Source of the DNA: Plumapathes pennacea
Taxonomy: Eukaryota > Cnidaria > Anthozoa > Antipatharia > Myriopathidae
Length of the DNA: 64,000 bases
Direction of reading: 5' to 3'
NCBI GenBank assembly: GCA_964036295.1
Contig: OZ038469.1
Span: 16,859,591-16,923,590 of the forward strand
Below the pieces are notes generated by a model. It saw nothing but the letters and a program-made list of their open reading frames with translations, made no database searches and was not told the DNA's origin. Position 1 is the stretch's first letter. Each line of letters starts with the position of its first letter. Both the position numbers and the translations under genes were made by a program. Positions 15,001 to 25,450 of this stretch are shown here, piece after piece.

Positions 15001-18000
15001 CGATTTTGGCCAAAAACTGAAAACTCTTGAAACTTTCAGGAAACCTTCTTTGGACTATTACAAGACTTTTTGCAATACATCTTCCTTATCTATCTTCATC
15101 CGTTGGCGAGATACAGCAGCTTAACTCGAAAGGTGTGATGAATTAATTAGTGCAAGATTTGCTGTAATTTGCTGTAATTTCTCACGACGCGCGGCCTAAA
15201 AGTTTACAAAAACTATGCAGAAACCGTCGGCATAGTCCCAGGAACGTTTCCTGAAAGTTTCATGCGATTCTGAGATGGTCGAAAAATGTTGGAATTTTGA
15301 CAAAATACTAAGGCTATAGCACAGGGTTTTTTGCCGATTTTGGCCAAGAACTGAAAAATCTTGAAACTTTCAGGAAACCTTCTTTGGACTATTACAAGAC
15401 TTTTTGCAATACATCTTCCTTATCTATCTTCATCCGTTGGCGAGATACAGCAGCTTAACTCGAAAGGTGTGATGAATTAATTAGTGCAAGATTTGCTGTA
15501 ATTTGCTCTAATTTCTCACGACGCGCGGCCTAAAAGTTTACAAAAACTATGCAGAAACCGTCGGCATAGTCCCAGGAACGTTTCCTGAAAGTTTCATGCG
15601 ATTCTGAGATGGTCGAAAAATGTTGGAATTTTGACAAAATACTAAGGCTATAGCACAGGGTTTTTTGCCGATTTTGGCCAAAAACTGAAAACTCTTGAAA
15701 CTTTCAGGAAACCTTCTTTGGACTATTACAAGACTTTTTGCAATACATCTTCCTTATCTATCTTCATCCTTTGGCGAGATATGGCAGCTTAACTCGAAAG
15801 GTGTGATGAATTAATTAGTGCAAGATTTGCTGTAATTTGCTCTAATTTCTCACGACGCGCGGCCTAAAAGTTTACAAAAACTATGCAGAAACCGTCGGCA
15901 TAGTCCCAGGAACGTTTCCTGAAAGTTTCATGCGATTCTGAGATGGTCGAAAAATGTTGGAATTTTGACAAAATACTAAGGCTATAGCACAGGGTTTTTT
16001 GCCGATTTTGGCCAAAAACTGAAATTCTTGAAACTTTCAGGAAACCTTCTTTGGACTATTACAAGACTTTTTGCAATACATCTTCCTTATCTATCTTCAT
16101 CCGTTGGCGAGATACAGCAGCTTAACTCGAAAGGTGTGATGAATTAATTAGTGCAAGATTTGCTCTAATTTGCTCTAATTTCTCACGACGCGCGGCCTAA
16201 AAGTTTACAAAAACTATGCAAAAACCGTCGGCATAGTCCCAGGAACGTTTCCTGAAAGTTTCATGCGATTCTGAGATGGTCGAAAAATGTTGGAATTTTG
16301 ACAAAATATAGCACAGGGTTTTTTTACCGATTTTGGCCAAAAACTGAAAACTCTTGAAACTTTCAGGAAACCTTCTTTGGACTATTACAAGACTTTTTGC
16401 AATACATCTTCCTTATCTATCTTCATCCGTTGGCGAGATATAGCAGCTTAACTCGAAAGGTGTGATGAATTAATTAGTGCAAGATTTGCTCTAATTTGCT
16501 CTAATTTCTCACGACGCGCGGCCTAAAAGTTTACAAAAACTATGCAAAAACCGTCGGCATAGTCCCAGGAACGTTTCCTGAAAGTTTCATGCGATTCTGA
16601 GATGGTCGAAAAATGTTGGAATTTTGACAAAATACTAAGGCTATAGCACAGGGTTTTTTGCCGATTTTGGCCAAAAACTGAAAACTCTTGAAACTTTCAG
16701 GAAACCTTCTTTGGACTATTACAAGACTTTTTGCAATACATCTTCCTTATCTATCTTCATCCGTTGGCGAGATATAGCAGCTTAACTCGAAAGGTGTGAT
16801 GAATTAATTAGTGCAAGATTTGCTGTAATTTGCTCTAATTTCTCACGACGCGCGGCCTAAAAGTTTACAAAAACTATGCAGAAACCGTCGGCATAGTCCC
16901 AGGAACGTTTCCTGAAAGTTTCATGCGATTCTGAGATGGTCGAAAAATGTTGGAATTTTGACAAAATACTAAGGCTATAGCACAAGCTTTTTTTCCGATT
17001 TTGGCCAAAAACTGAAAACTCTTGAAACTTTCATTAAACCTTCTTTGGACTATTACAAGACTTTTTGCAATACATCTTCCTTATCTATCTTCATCCGTTG
17101 GCGAAATACAGCAGCTTAACTCGAAAGGTGATGAATTAATTAGTGCAAGATTTGCTGTAATTTGCTCTAATTTCTCACGACGCGCGGCCTAAAAGTTTAC
17201 AAAAACTATGCAAAAACCGTCGGCATAGTCCCAGGAACGTTTCCTGAAAGTTTCATGCGATTCTGAGATGGTAGAAAATGTTGGAATTTTGACAAAATAC
17301 TAAGGCTATAGCACAGGGTGTTTTGCCGATTTTGGCCAAAAACTGAAAACTCTTGAAACTTTCAGGAAACCTTCTTTGGACTATTACAAGACTTTTTGCA
17401 ATACATCTTCCTTATCTATCTTCATCCGTTGGCGAGATATAGCAGCTTAACTCGAAAGGTGTGATGAATTAATTAGTGCAAGATTTGCTGTAATTTGCTC
17501 TAATTTCTAACGACGCGCGGCCTAAAAGTTTACAAAAACTATGCAGAAACCGTCGGCATAGTCCCAGGAACGTTTCCTGAAAGTTTCATGCGATTCTGAG
17601 ATGGTCGAAAAATGTTGGAATTTTGACAAAATACTAAGGCTATAGCACAGGGTTTTTTGCCGATTTTGGCCAAAAACTGAAAACTCTTGAAACTTTCAGG
17701 AAACCTTCTTTGGACTATTACAAGACTTTTTGCAATACATCTTCCTTATCTATCTTCATCCGTTGGCGAGATACAGCAGCTTAACTCGAAAGGTGTGATG
17801 AATTAATTAGTGCAAGATTTGCTGTAATTTGCTCTAATTTCTCACGACGCGCGGCCTAAAAGTTTACAAAAACTATGCAGAAACAGTCGGCATAGTCACA
17901 GGATCATTTCCTGAAAGTTTCATGCGATTCTGAGATGGTCGAAAAATGTTGGAATTTTGACAAAATACTAAGGCTATAGCACAGGGTTTTTTGCCGATTT

Positions 18001-20347
18001 TGGCCAAAAACTGAAAACTCTTGAAACTTTCAGGAAACCTTCTTTGGACTATTACAAGACTTTTTGCAATACATCTTCCTTATCTATCTTCATCCGTTGG
18101 CGAGATACAGCAGCTTAACTCGAAAGGTGTGATGAATTAATTAGTGCAAGATTTGCTGTAATTTGCTCTAATTTCTCACGACGCGCGGCCTAAAAGTTTA
18201 CAAAAACTATGCAGAAACCGTCGGCATAGTCCCAGGAACGTTTCCTGAAAGTTTCATGCGATTCTGAGATGGTCGAAAAATGTTGGAATTTTGACAAAAT
18301 ACTAAGGCTATAGCACAGGGTTTTTTGCCGATTTTGGCCAAAAACTGAAAACTCTTGAAACTTTCAGGAAACCTTCTTTGGACTATTACAAGACTTTTTG
18401 CAATACATCTTCCTTATCTATCTTCATCCGTTGGCGAGATATAGCAGCTTAACTCGAAAGGTGTGATGAATTAATTAGTGCAAGATTTGCTGTAATTTGC
18501 TCTAATTTCTCACGACGCGCGGCCTAAAAGTTTACAAAAACTATGCAGAAACCGTCGGCATAGTCCCAGGATCATTTCCTGAAAGTTTCATGCGATTCTG
18601 AGATGGTCGAAAAATGTTGGAATTTTGACAAAATACTAAGGCTATAGCACAGGGTTTTTTGCCGATTTTGGCCAAAAACTGAAAACTCTTGAAACTTTCA
18701 GGAAACCTTCTTTGGACTATTACAAGACTTTTTGCAATACATCTTCCTTATCTATCTTCATCCGTTGGCGAGATATAGCAGCTTAACTCGAAAGGTGTGA
18801 TGAATTAATTAGTGCAAGATTTGCTGTAATTTGCTGTAATTTCTCACGACGCGCGGCCTAAAAGTTTACAAAAACTATGCAGAAACCGTCGGCATAGTCC
18901 CAGGAACGTTTCCTGAAAGTTTCATGCGATTCTGAGATGGTCGAAAAATGTTGGAATTTTGACAAAATACTAAGGCTATAGCACAGGGTTTTTTTGCCGA
19001 TTTTGGCCAAAAACTGAAAACTCTTGAAACTTTCAGGAAACCTTCTTTGGACTATTACAAGACTTTTTGCAATACATCTTCCTTATCTATCTTCATCCGT
19101 TGTCGAGATACAGCAGCTTAACTCGAAAGGTGTGATGAATTAATTAGTGCAAGATTTGCTGTAATTTGCTCTAATTTCTCACGACGCGCGGCCTAAAAGT
19201 TTACAAAAACTATGCAGAAACCGTCGGCATAGTCCCAGGATCATTTCCTGAAAGTTTCATGCGATTCTGAGATGGTCGAAAAATGTTGGAATTTTGACAA
19301 AATACTAAGGCTATAGCACAGGGTTTTTTTGCCGATTTTGGCCAAAAACTGAAAACTCTTGAAACTTTCAGGAAACCTTCTTTGGACTATTACAAGACTT
19401 TTTGCAATACATCTTCCTTATCTATCTTCATCCGTTGGCGAGATACAGCAGCTTAACTCGAAAGGTGTGATGAATTAATTAGTGCAAGATTTGCTGTAAT
19501 TTGCTGTAAGTTCTCACGACGCGCGGCCTAAAAGTTTACAAAAACTATGCAAAAACCGTCGGCATAGTCCCAGGATCATTTCCTGAAAGTTTCATGCGAT
19601 TCTGAGATGGTCGAAAAATGTTGGAATTTTGACAAAATACTAAGGCTATAGCACAGGGTTTTTTGCCGATTTTGGCCAAAAACTGAAAACTCTTGAAACT
19701 TTCAGGAAACCTTCTTTGGACTATTACAAGACTTTTTGCAATACATCTTCCTTATCTATCTTCATCCGTTGGCGAGATACAGCAGCTTAACTCGAAAGGT
19801 GTGATGAATTAATTAGTGCAAGATTTGCTGTAATTTGCTCTAATTTCTAACGACGCGCGGCCTAAAAGTTTACAAAAACTATGCAGAAACCGTCGGCATA
19901 GTCCCAGGATCATTTCCTGAAAGTTTCATGCGATTCTGAGATGGTCGAAAAATGTTGGAATTTTGACAAAATACTAAGGCTATAGCAGAGGGTTTTTTGC
20001 CGATTTTGGCCAAAAACTGAAAACTCTTGAAACTTTCAGGAAACCTTCTTTGGACTATTACAAGACTTTTTGCAATACATCTTCCTTATCTATCTTCATC
20101 CGTTGGCGAGATATAGCAGCTTAACTCGAAAGGTGTGATGAATTAATTAGTGCAAGATTTGCTGTAATTTGCTCTAATTTCTAACGACGCGCGGCCTAAA
20201 AGTTTACAAAAACTATGCAAAAACCGTCGGCATAGTCCCAGTGATGTTTCCTGAAAGTTTCATGCGATTCTGAGATGGTCGAAAAATGTTGGAATTTTGA
20301 CAAAATACTAAGGCTATAGCACAGGGTTTTTTGCCGATTTTGGCCAA
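1..20347. repeat. 334-bp tandem satellite array (about 61 monomers) with higher-order repeats
   Basis: Head-to-tail repeat. The block beginning aaactgaaaactcttg recurs at 1, 335, 669 and 1003 and so on to 20348, giving a period of 334 bp. Monomers differ by only a few bases. Each contains the palindrome tttggccaaa, a CpG-rich block (cacgacgcgcggcc) and a 17-bp inverted repeat (for example 233-249 with 349-365). Variant bases mark higher-order units. The variant cctttggcgagatatggc recurs at 6434, 8104, 9774, 11445 and 13115, so five monomers (1670 bp) form a unit there. Near 2640-4000 a three-monomer unit is duplicated. Monomers at about 13990, 14313 and 16307 share a 9-bp deletion (ctaaggcta). 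No open reading frame of note exists in the array. It continues beyond the left edge. Such arrays are commonly (peri)centromeric or heterochromatic, but that role is inference here. Confidence 0.97.
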
Positions 20348-20905
20348 AAACTGAAAACTCTTGAAACTTTTAGGAAAACCTTCCTTGGACTATAAGAATT
20401 CTTTTTTCAATACATTTGCTTTATCTGTGTTCATCCGTTGGCGAGTTATAGCAGCTTAAATTGTGTCTCCTTTGCTCGAAAGGTGTGATGTTTTATAATT
20501 AGTGCGTAATTTGCTTTAATTTGCTCTAATTTCTTGCAACACGAGGACTTAAAGTTTACAAAATCTATGCAGAAACCATCGGCATAGTCCCAGGAATGTT
20601 TCCTGAAAGTTTCATGCGATTCTGAGATGGTCGAAAAATGTTGGAATTTTGACAAAATACTAAGGCTATAGCACAGGTTTTTTTTGCCGATTTTGGCCAA
20701 AAATTGAAAACTCTTGAAACTTTTAGGAAACTTTCCTGGGACTATAAGGAGAGTTTGTGCCTGATTTATCTTCATCCGTTGGCGAGATATAGGAACAAAA
20801 CTGCTGAAAACTTTGAAAGGTGTGATGTTTTAATTAGTCGATGATTTGCTCTAATTTCACACGACGCGCGGGCTTAAAGTTTACGAATACTACGCAGAAA
20901 AGCAT
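20348..20905. repeat. Degenerate edge monomers of the 334-bp satellite
   Basis: The last recognisable copies carry many more substitutions and small indels than the array interior. Examples are ttaggaaaacc for ttcaggaaacc and ttataattagtgcgtaatttg for the monomer equivalent. Landmarks are still alignable: gcatagtcccagg at 20581, gaaaaatgttggaattttgac at about 20631, and ttggcgagatat at 20778. The spacing between landmarks is no longer 334 bp. This is the usual pattern at an array boundary, where homogenisation by unequal exchange no longer reaches. Confidence 0.9.
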
Positions 20906-21300
20906 GGGCTATAGCCTTACAATCTTTTCAAAATTTAGCCATTTTCGACCAAATCTCAGAATCGCATGAAACTTTTATATAATGTTTGTGACATTTGAAT
21001 GAGGGAGTCGCGATTAATAAGAGCAAATTATCTTGTCACACATCACGTATTTTCAAAATGTCTTGTTATAGTCCGCGGAATGTTTTCTGGAAGTTTCTAG
21101 AGTTTTCAATTATTGGCCAAAACTGGGAATTTTGAGGAAAATGCTAACATTTTTTATCAAAAATCGGTCATTTTAGGGCTTGAAAACTGTCCAAACTTTC
21201 AGTAACTTTTTGGAATCGCATGAAGTTTTCAGGAACGGTTCTTGGGACTCTCACGACAATTTTGTTATAATATCATTTAATATTTTTTTTTAGCGGATCG
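20906..21300. repeat. Scrambled and inverted satellite fragments
   Basis: The sequence near 20938-20972 (ttttcgaccaaatctcag followed by aatcgcatgaaac) is the reverse complement of the monomer segment that reads gtttcatgcgattctgag followed by atggtcgaaaa. Further on, direct-orientation traces such as agtccgcggaatgttttctgg and ttttcaattattggccaaaa appear at about 21070-21125. The stretch therefore holds old monomer pieces in both orientations. No gene is visible. Confidence 0.7.
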
Positions 21301-22023
21301 CGAGAGATTAGAGCAAATTCTCGACTGAAATATCAACATTTTCTGAATTTAAATATGGCAAATGCAGATGGTACTACAAAATGTGTTTATTTTATGTTCT
21401 TGGTTGTAATTTGCATCATCTATTGCTCATTATTTTGGTGACGTAATTTAAATTATTTCAAACACACTGCCGTAAATGAGTTATAAATTACTGTATATGC
21501 CAAAGTGCTGCAAACTTATAAATATGACAATACTTATGTAAATCGACCAAGTCCTTAATGGATCGATTTATGATATAATTGTGCTGTTCTTTTTTCTGTT
21601 TCAACGTGGCGGCATCCAAACACGAGGTAAATATATTCTAAGAGAAAATAAGAACACTATTATGTCACATATAAATTATACTATGGACTATATTCTTCTC
21701 CGAGTCGATTTCAAATAAATATTTTGAAATCACAAGCAGTTAATCCGCTCAGGTCCTTCTCCTTAACCCTAATAAAGAAATGCTTTCTCCCTTCTATCCA
21801 CACCCAACTTCGAATCAATAACATCTCCAGTGCGTCAAATACTCTAACATAAACTAACATCATTTTGTTTAGAGGTTGGGAAATCAAGCCCCTTCATCGT
21901 GGGGAAATAACCCTTTAAATTGAATTAAAGGTGGCTGAACAATTCTCTCTACGCTTTAAATGTCTCGTAAAATGCGATTGCTTCTTCAACTCTGTATCCT
22001 TATATGGAGGGAAAACGTCACCA
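21301..22023. other. AT-rich intergenic DNA, 3' flank of the bZIP gene
   Basis: There is no ORF, RNA gene or clear repeat. The stretch is AT-rich and lies between the satellite edge and the bZIP stop codon. Because that gene is on the minus strand, its 3' untranslated region should lie in the right-hand part of this stretch. I could not fix the polyadenylation site. Confidence 0.5.
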
Positions 22024-23940
22024 CTACATCCCAGCTTGAACTCGTGAGTTGTTGCCAGTCTTACTCGGCGTGGACACACACGCATGTGTTTCCAAAACTC
22101 GCACTAGTCCATCTCGTTCGTGTCGAAGCTTGTCCATCTCAGACTTTAAGCTGCTGTTTAGTTCTTCTAAACCAACGGCTTCCTGGAAGTGAGAAGTTCA
22201 CCACATAAAATGTTGCGAAGGAACTGGTTTCGCGAGGAAAGAACATGACTTGCGTGACAGTCACGCTATAAACGTTTGTCACACTAAAGTTAGTTTCGTA
22301 CCAAAACGATGGAGGTGGACATTAGCCGGTAAAGTTGCATATGGATGTCAGTCGATACGCTTTGTCTACGCCTAGAAGGTTTATGGTTTTTATCTGTAGT
22401 TTTCTATCCTTGTCTGTGTCGTTTTTTAACGCATGACGCCTTGAAAGGTTGATGTCACGTGATCAAACTACACCAGCATTGGTGCATATTATATGGTTAA
22501 TAAAACTATCCTACCTTCTGGAGATTGAAGATTCGTTTTTTCTTCTTTTCGCGGCACTTTGAGGCAGCGACTTTATTTCTTTCTTTCCTGAGTCTGCGTC
22601 TTTCCTCTTCCTCTGGTGTCAGCTGTTGTCCAACAAAATCAAGAGGTACGTATAAATCAGAGTTTCTCTTTTCCATGCCCCTGGCGGTTATTTCTTCTCG
22701 CTTGCTTTTCTATCTTAACTCTTCTATCTTATCTTAGCACTGTGAATCTGCCTGTCTCTCTATTAGTCTCACAAGGTCGAAAAACAGGGAACATGAACTG
22801 ATCGTGGTGGATGGAAAAATTACCTGTTCCACTGAAGGATGCTGTCTCTCGCTGGACAAGCCCTCCAGCGTTCCTAAGCCAAGCGCAGCTCTTCTGCTTT
22901 GTATAACGTTCTTGAGTTCCACCTTTACTTGAACACCAGCTTTGTTAGCTCCCTCAGTTGTGAGCTCTTGGGAAATTCCTGAAGCACTGCTTTCACCAGA
23001 GGTTGAACAGTGGTCTTTGGAAGTGGCCTAAGGTTTTGATAGAACGGCACCAGTTAGTTATCAGCATCCGAACGCTAATAAAACTACAGTATGAACAAAC
23101 CACGATTCGTTGGTTACATGACTCGAAAGGAATTTCAAGATATTTGCGGAGGCGTTTCTCAAATTGGTGGAAGGTTCACAGCGTCCGTTTGTCAGCTGGC
23201 ATCGTGGCTTAAAACTTCGCGTTTGTAACGCAATCTAAAACTAAAAAACTGTGAATGGAATCAATTAGATCGCTATTGGTGATTTTTTACAGCACGTACT
23301 TCTTAATCCTGGTTGCGAAAAACAACTTCTCACGTCATGCACATAGGGCGCCCGATGTAAGGCGATTGCTTTTACAAGTAGCACACTCTACATGCCCATA
23401 CACAAACAAACAAGCTGAACGAAGAAACCCAGTTGGTGTTCCAGATGACAGCAAATACGAGGAACATTGCCAAAACTAGGAGAATTAGATTCTGTAGTAC
23501 AAATGAGCACACCAAATCCTGAACTGTCAAATAAAATCTGACTGACAGTGACTTGTACTGGAATTTGTCGTTTAATTTATTGTAGTTTTGTTTTTGTGCT
23601 TTTTCGTAAATCTTATCTGGACAGTTTTTCCGTCAACAGTGAAAATTATTCCAAAGCTAATACATTTTTGGAATAACCTGTTTAACGGAGCAAGCGCGAG
23701 TCTCGCCTCCTTTAGCCTCCTATGTCAACTCGTCAGTCCCAACGAAGACGACCGCACTGGAAAAAGAACCTTCTGTATCTTTGAATGCGCAACCTTTGCG
23801 CTAACGAAGTAAATACAAAACAATTAGTTCGCACAAAAACAACCCTCATTCTATAGTCTTTTCCGCGATCAAACTCTCGCGAATACCGCAGATTCAGGGG
23901 CCACTGAAGTAAACCTGCTCACCTTTCCGAAGGAAATCAT
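22024..23940 (-). CDS. bZIP transcription factor, ATF3/JDP2/FOS-like (4 exons assembled)
   Basis: The assembled minus-strand exons are 23923-23940 (first, tentative), 22824-23027, 22515-22622 and 22024-22182. All junctions are GT/AG and phase 0, giving 162 aa, close to human JDP2 (163 aa). Exon 3 (residues 75-110) is a textbook basic region: LTPEEEERRR precedes KERNKVAASKCREKKKK, with the N-x7-R signature. Exon 4 supplies the zipper: five leucines at exact 7-residue spacing from NLQK through GLVRVLETH, ending in His as in FOS and ATF3. The segment VEQ|LTPEEEE across the exon 2/3 junction resembles FOS-family proteins, as does the intron between the basic region and the zipper. The N-terminal region is Ser/Gly-rich with no recognised domain. 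The product should be a nuclear dimeric regulator binding AP-1/CRE sites. Exons 2-4 are strongly supported. The 18-nt first exon (MISFGK, donor gtgagc) rests on phase and splice signals only. Confidence 0.82.
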
Positions 23941-25151
23941 CGCTTGGTGAAGCCGCGATAGTGTTCACTGAGTGACTGGCGTCCTTCTATTGCTTGATGT
24001 TATTTTACAAAGCGGTCCACTGCTGATCTCGGCGACAAGTTCAAAGCTGATTAATTAACGAAGTTGCAGTTTCGCCAAAAGATTACAATTTGTGGTCAGT
24101 CACCGCCTCGATATTGGATTACAGTTGCCCAAATCTGAATTTAGCCTGACTGTAGTGTTTGGTTGACCGTTTACGACTAGAAATGCTTTCGTTAGTAACC
24201 TTGATAGTTTAGCAAAGAGAGCATATTGCGCTTAAGAAGGTTGGAATGTTCCGTGTTTCAAGTTGTTTGTTATCACGAGGAACAACAGGGAACAATGCCA
24301 ACAACAAAATACCCGCCGGGCAAGAAACGCCAACAATATGGCTATTCAGTTACATCGTTTGGTAAATAGGATACCCAGCTAAACGGATCATTATTTCCTT
24401 ATATGTTAATATTTCCTGATATTTCCTTATATGCTCCTGGAATGGGCGACATCGGAAGATTTTATAGAGTTTTTATATTGATTAGGCCAACTCTTACTGT
24501 TGGTTCGTGCAATTGCAGCGCGGAAGTTTGGTCTTCAGGCTTAGAACTCGTGGTATCATCACTCCATGAGACGAAAACAGGAACACCTTACCAAAAATGG
24601 GACTCAGCGCAGTGTGGGGAACGTTGACGCAAATCACACGCAAATGCATAGCCGGATGCTTTATTCTGTGTTCATCATCCAAATTTAACTTTTCCATAGT
24701 AACCAACGAACAAGTGCGATCTCATATATCATCCAAAACTCCTGAAACGCAACGACTTTTAAATAATTGTTCGAGTACAGGCGGGCATTCGATTGCCATA
24801 TGTCTTTTTGCTGTGCGTTATCAATTTAATTGTTTTTCTCGTCAGCGTCTAATCCTATAAGCTTCTGTCCGTCCTTTTTCAGTGTCCGTCTCCAGCTCTA
24901 GCTGTCTCTGTGTTTGTGTTCGCTGCACAATCTGGCTGTCTCTCTCGCTTCATCTTTCTACTGATGTTAATAGCAGCGGGAAAAAGACTGTCACAAAGAC
25001 TAAACGTACGGGGCGCGTTGTACTGTTTACATGCCGGTGGACTTTCTATGTTTTTTGGCTTCTCAGCAGAGCAGAGCGAAAGTTTGCTTTAAAAATCAGC
25101 CGATGAAGCATATTTTTTTAACTACCATTTTTAGGATTTTTGGAAAAGACC
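23941..25151. other. Upstream region of the bZIP gene; no further gene supported
   Basis: This is single-copy-looking DNA, probably the 5' flank and promoter of the minus-strand bZIP gene. A short minus-strand reading frame ending at a good donor (TTTTTG|gtaagg, about 24588) begins with an ATG near 24697. Its phase (1) does not fit the bZIP exon, so it is not joined to it. Right of 24880 I see nothing recognisable. Confidence 0.4.
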
Positions 25152-25450
25152 ACAAAATAAAATAAAATAATAAATAAAATAAATCACTATATTTAAGTCT
25201 CAATGTATTTAGCACTGCCGTGCTAATTGGGGAGACTTGAAATACAGAAACCAAATATCGTAAACTGATCGTAAATTTGTTAAGAATCCCAACTGGTCGG
25301 AGGCTAACCAGTTGGCTATTTACATAGTGTGGCCGAGGATTTGAACCCAGGGCTACCGTGTTGCAAATTCAGTTAGTGGTCAGAACGGGACTTGAACCTG
25401 GGACCTCCGGATTTCAAGTCCGGCGCCCTAACCACTCGGCCACACTGCCT
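25152..25450 (-). mobile_element. tRNA-derived SINE
   Basis: Read on the minus strand, the head at 25450 is tRNA-like. It has an A-box-like tggccgagtggttagg, an anticodon-arm-like block (ccggacttgaaatccgg) and a B box ggttcaagtcccg (complement of 25386-25398). A second tRNA-like segment follows (ggttcaaatcctcggccac, around 25330-25350), then a body containing taaccagttggctattt on the + strand reading and gcactg/gtgctaa. It ends in a simple A/T-rich tail (25152-25185). This composite structure matches SINEs I associate with stony corals. The mispaired T stem, missing serine-type long arm and A/T tail argue against a functional tRNA. It would have been transcribed by RNA polymerase III and mobilised by a partner LINE. 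Confidence 0.8.

Noticed and set aside
1-20347. CRISPR-like array
   Set aside because: Units are contiguous 334-bp repeats without distinct spacers, in a eukaryotic context; it is satellite DNA.
20446-20775. 109-codon minus-strand ORF
   Set aside because: It is made of degenerate satellite monomers in which the usual stops have mutated; no protein similarity.
24494-24706. Minus-strand ORF beginning MVTMEKLNLDDEH with a good donor, considered as the first bZIP exon
   Set aside because: The donor leaves phase 1 while the bZIP exon at 23027 needs phase 0; the short exon at 23923-23940 fits better.
25385-25450. Minus-strand tRNA gene (anticodon-like TGA)
   Set aside because: The T stem is mispaired, the serine-type variable arm is absent and the segment continues into a SINE body with an A/T tail.
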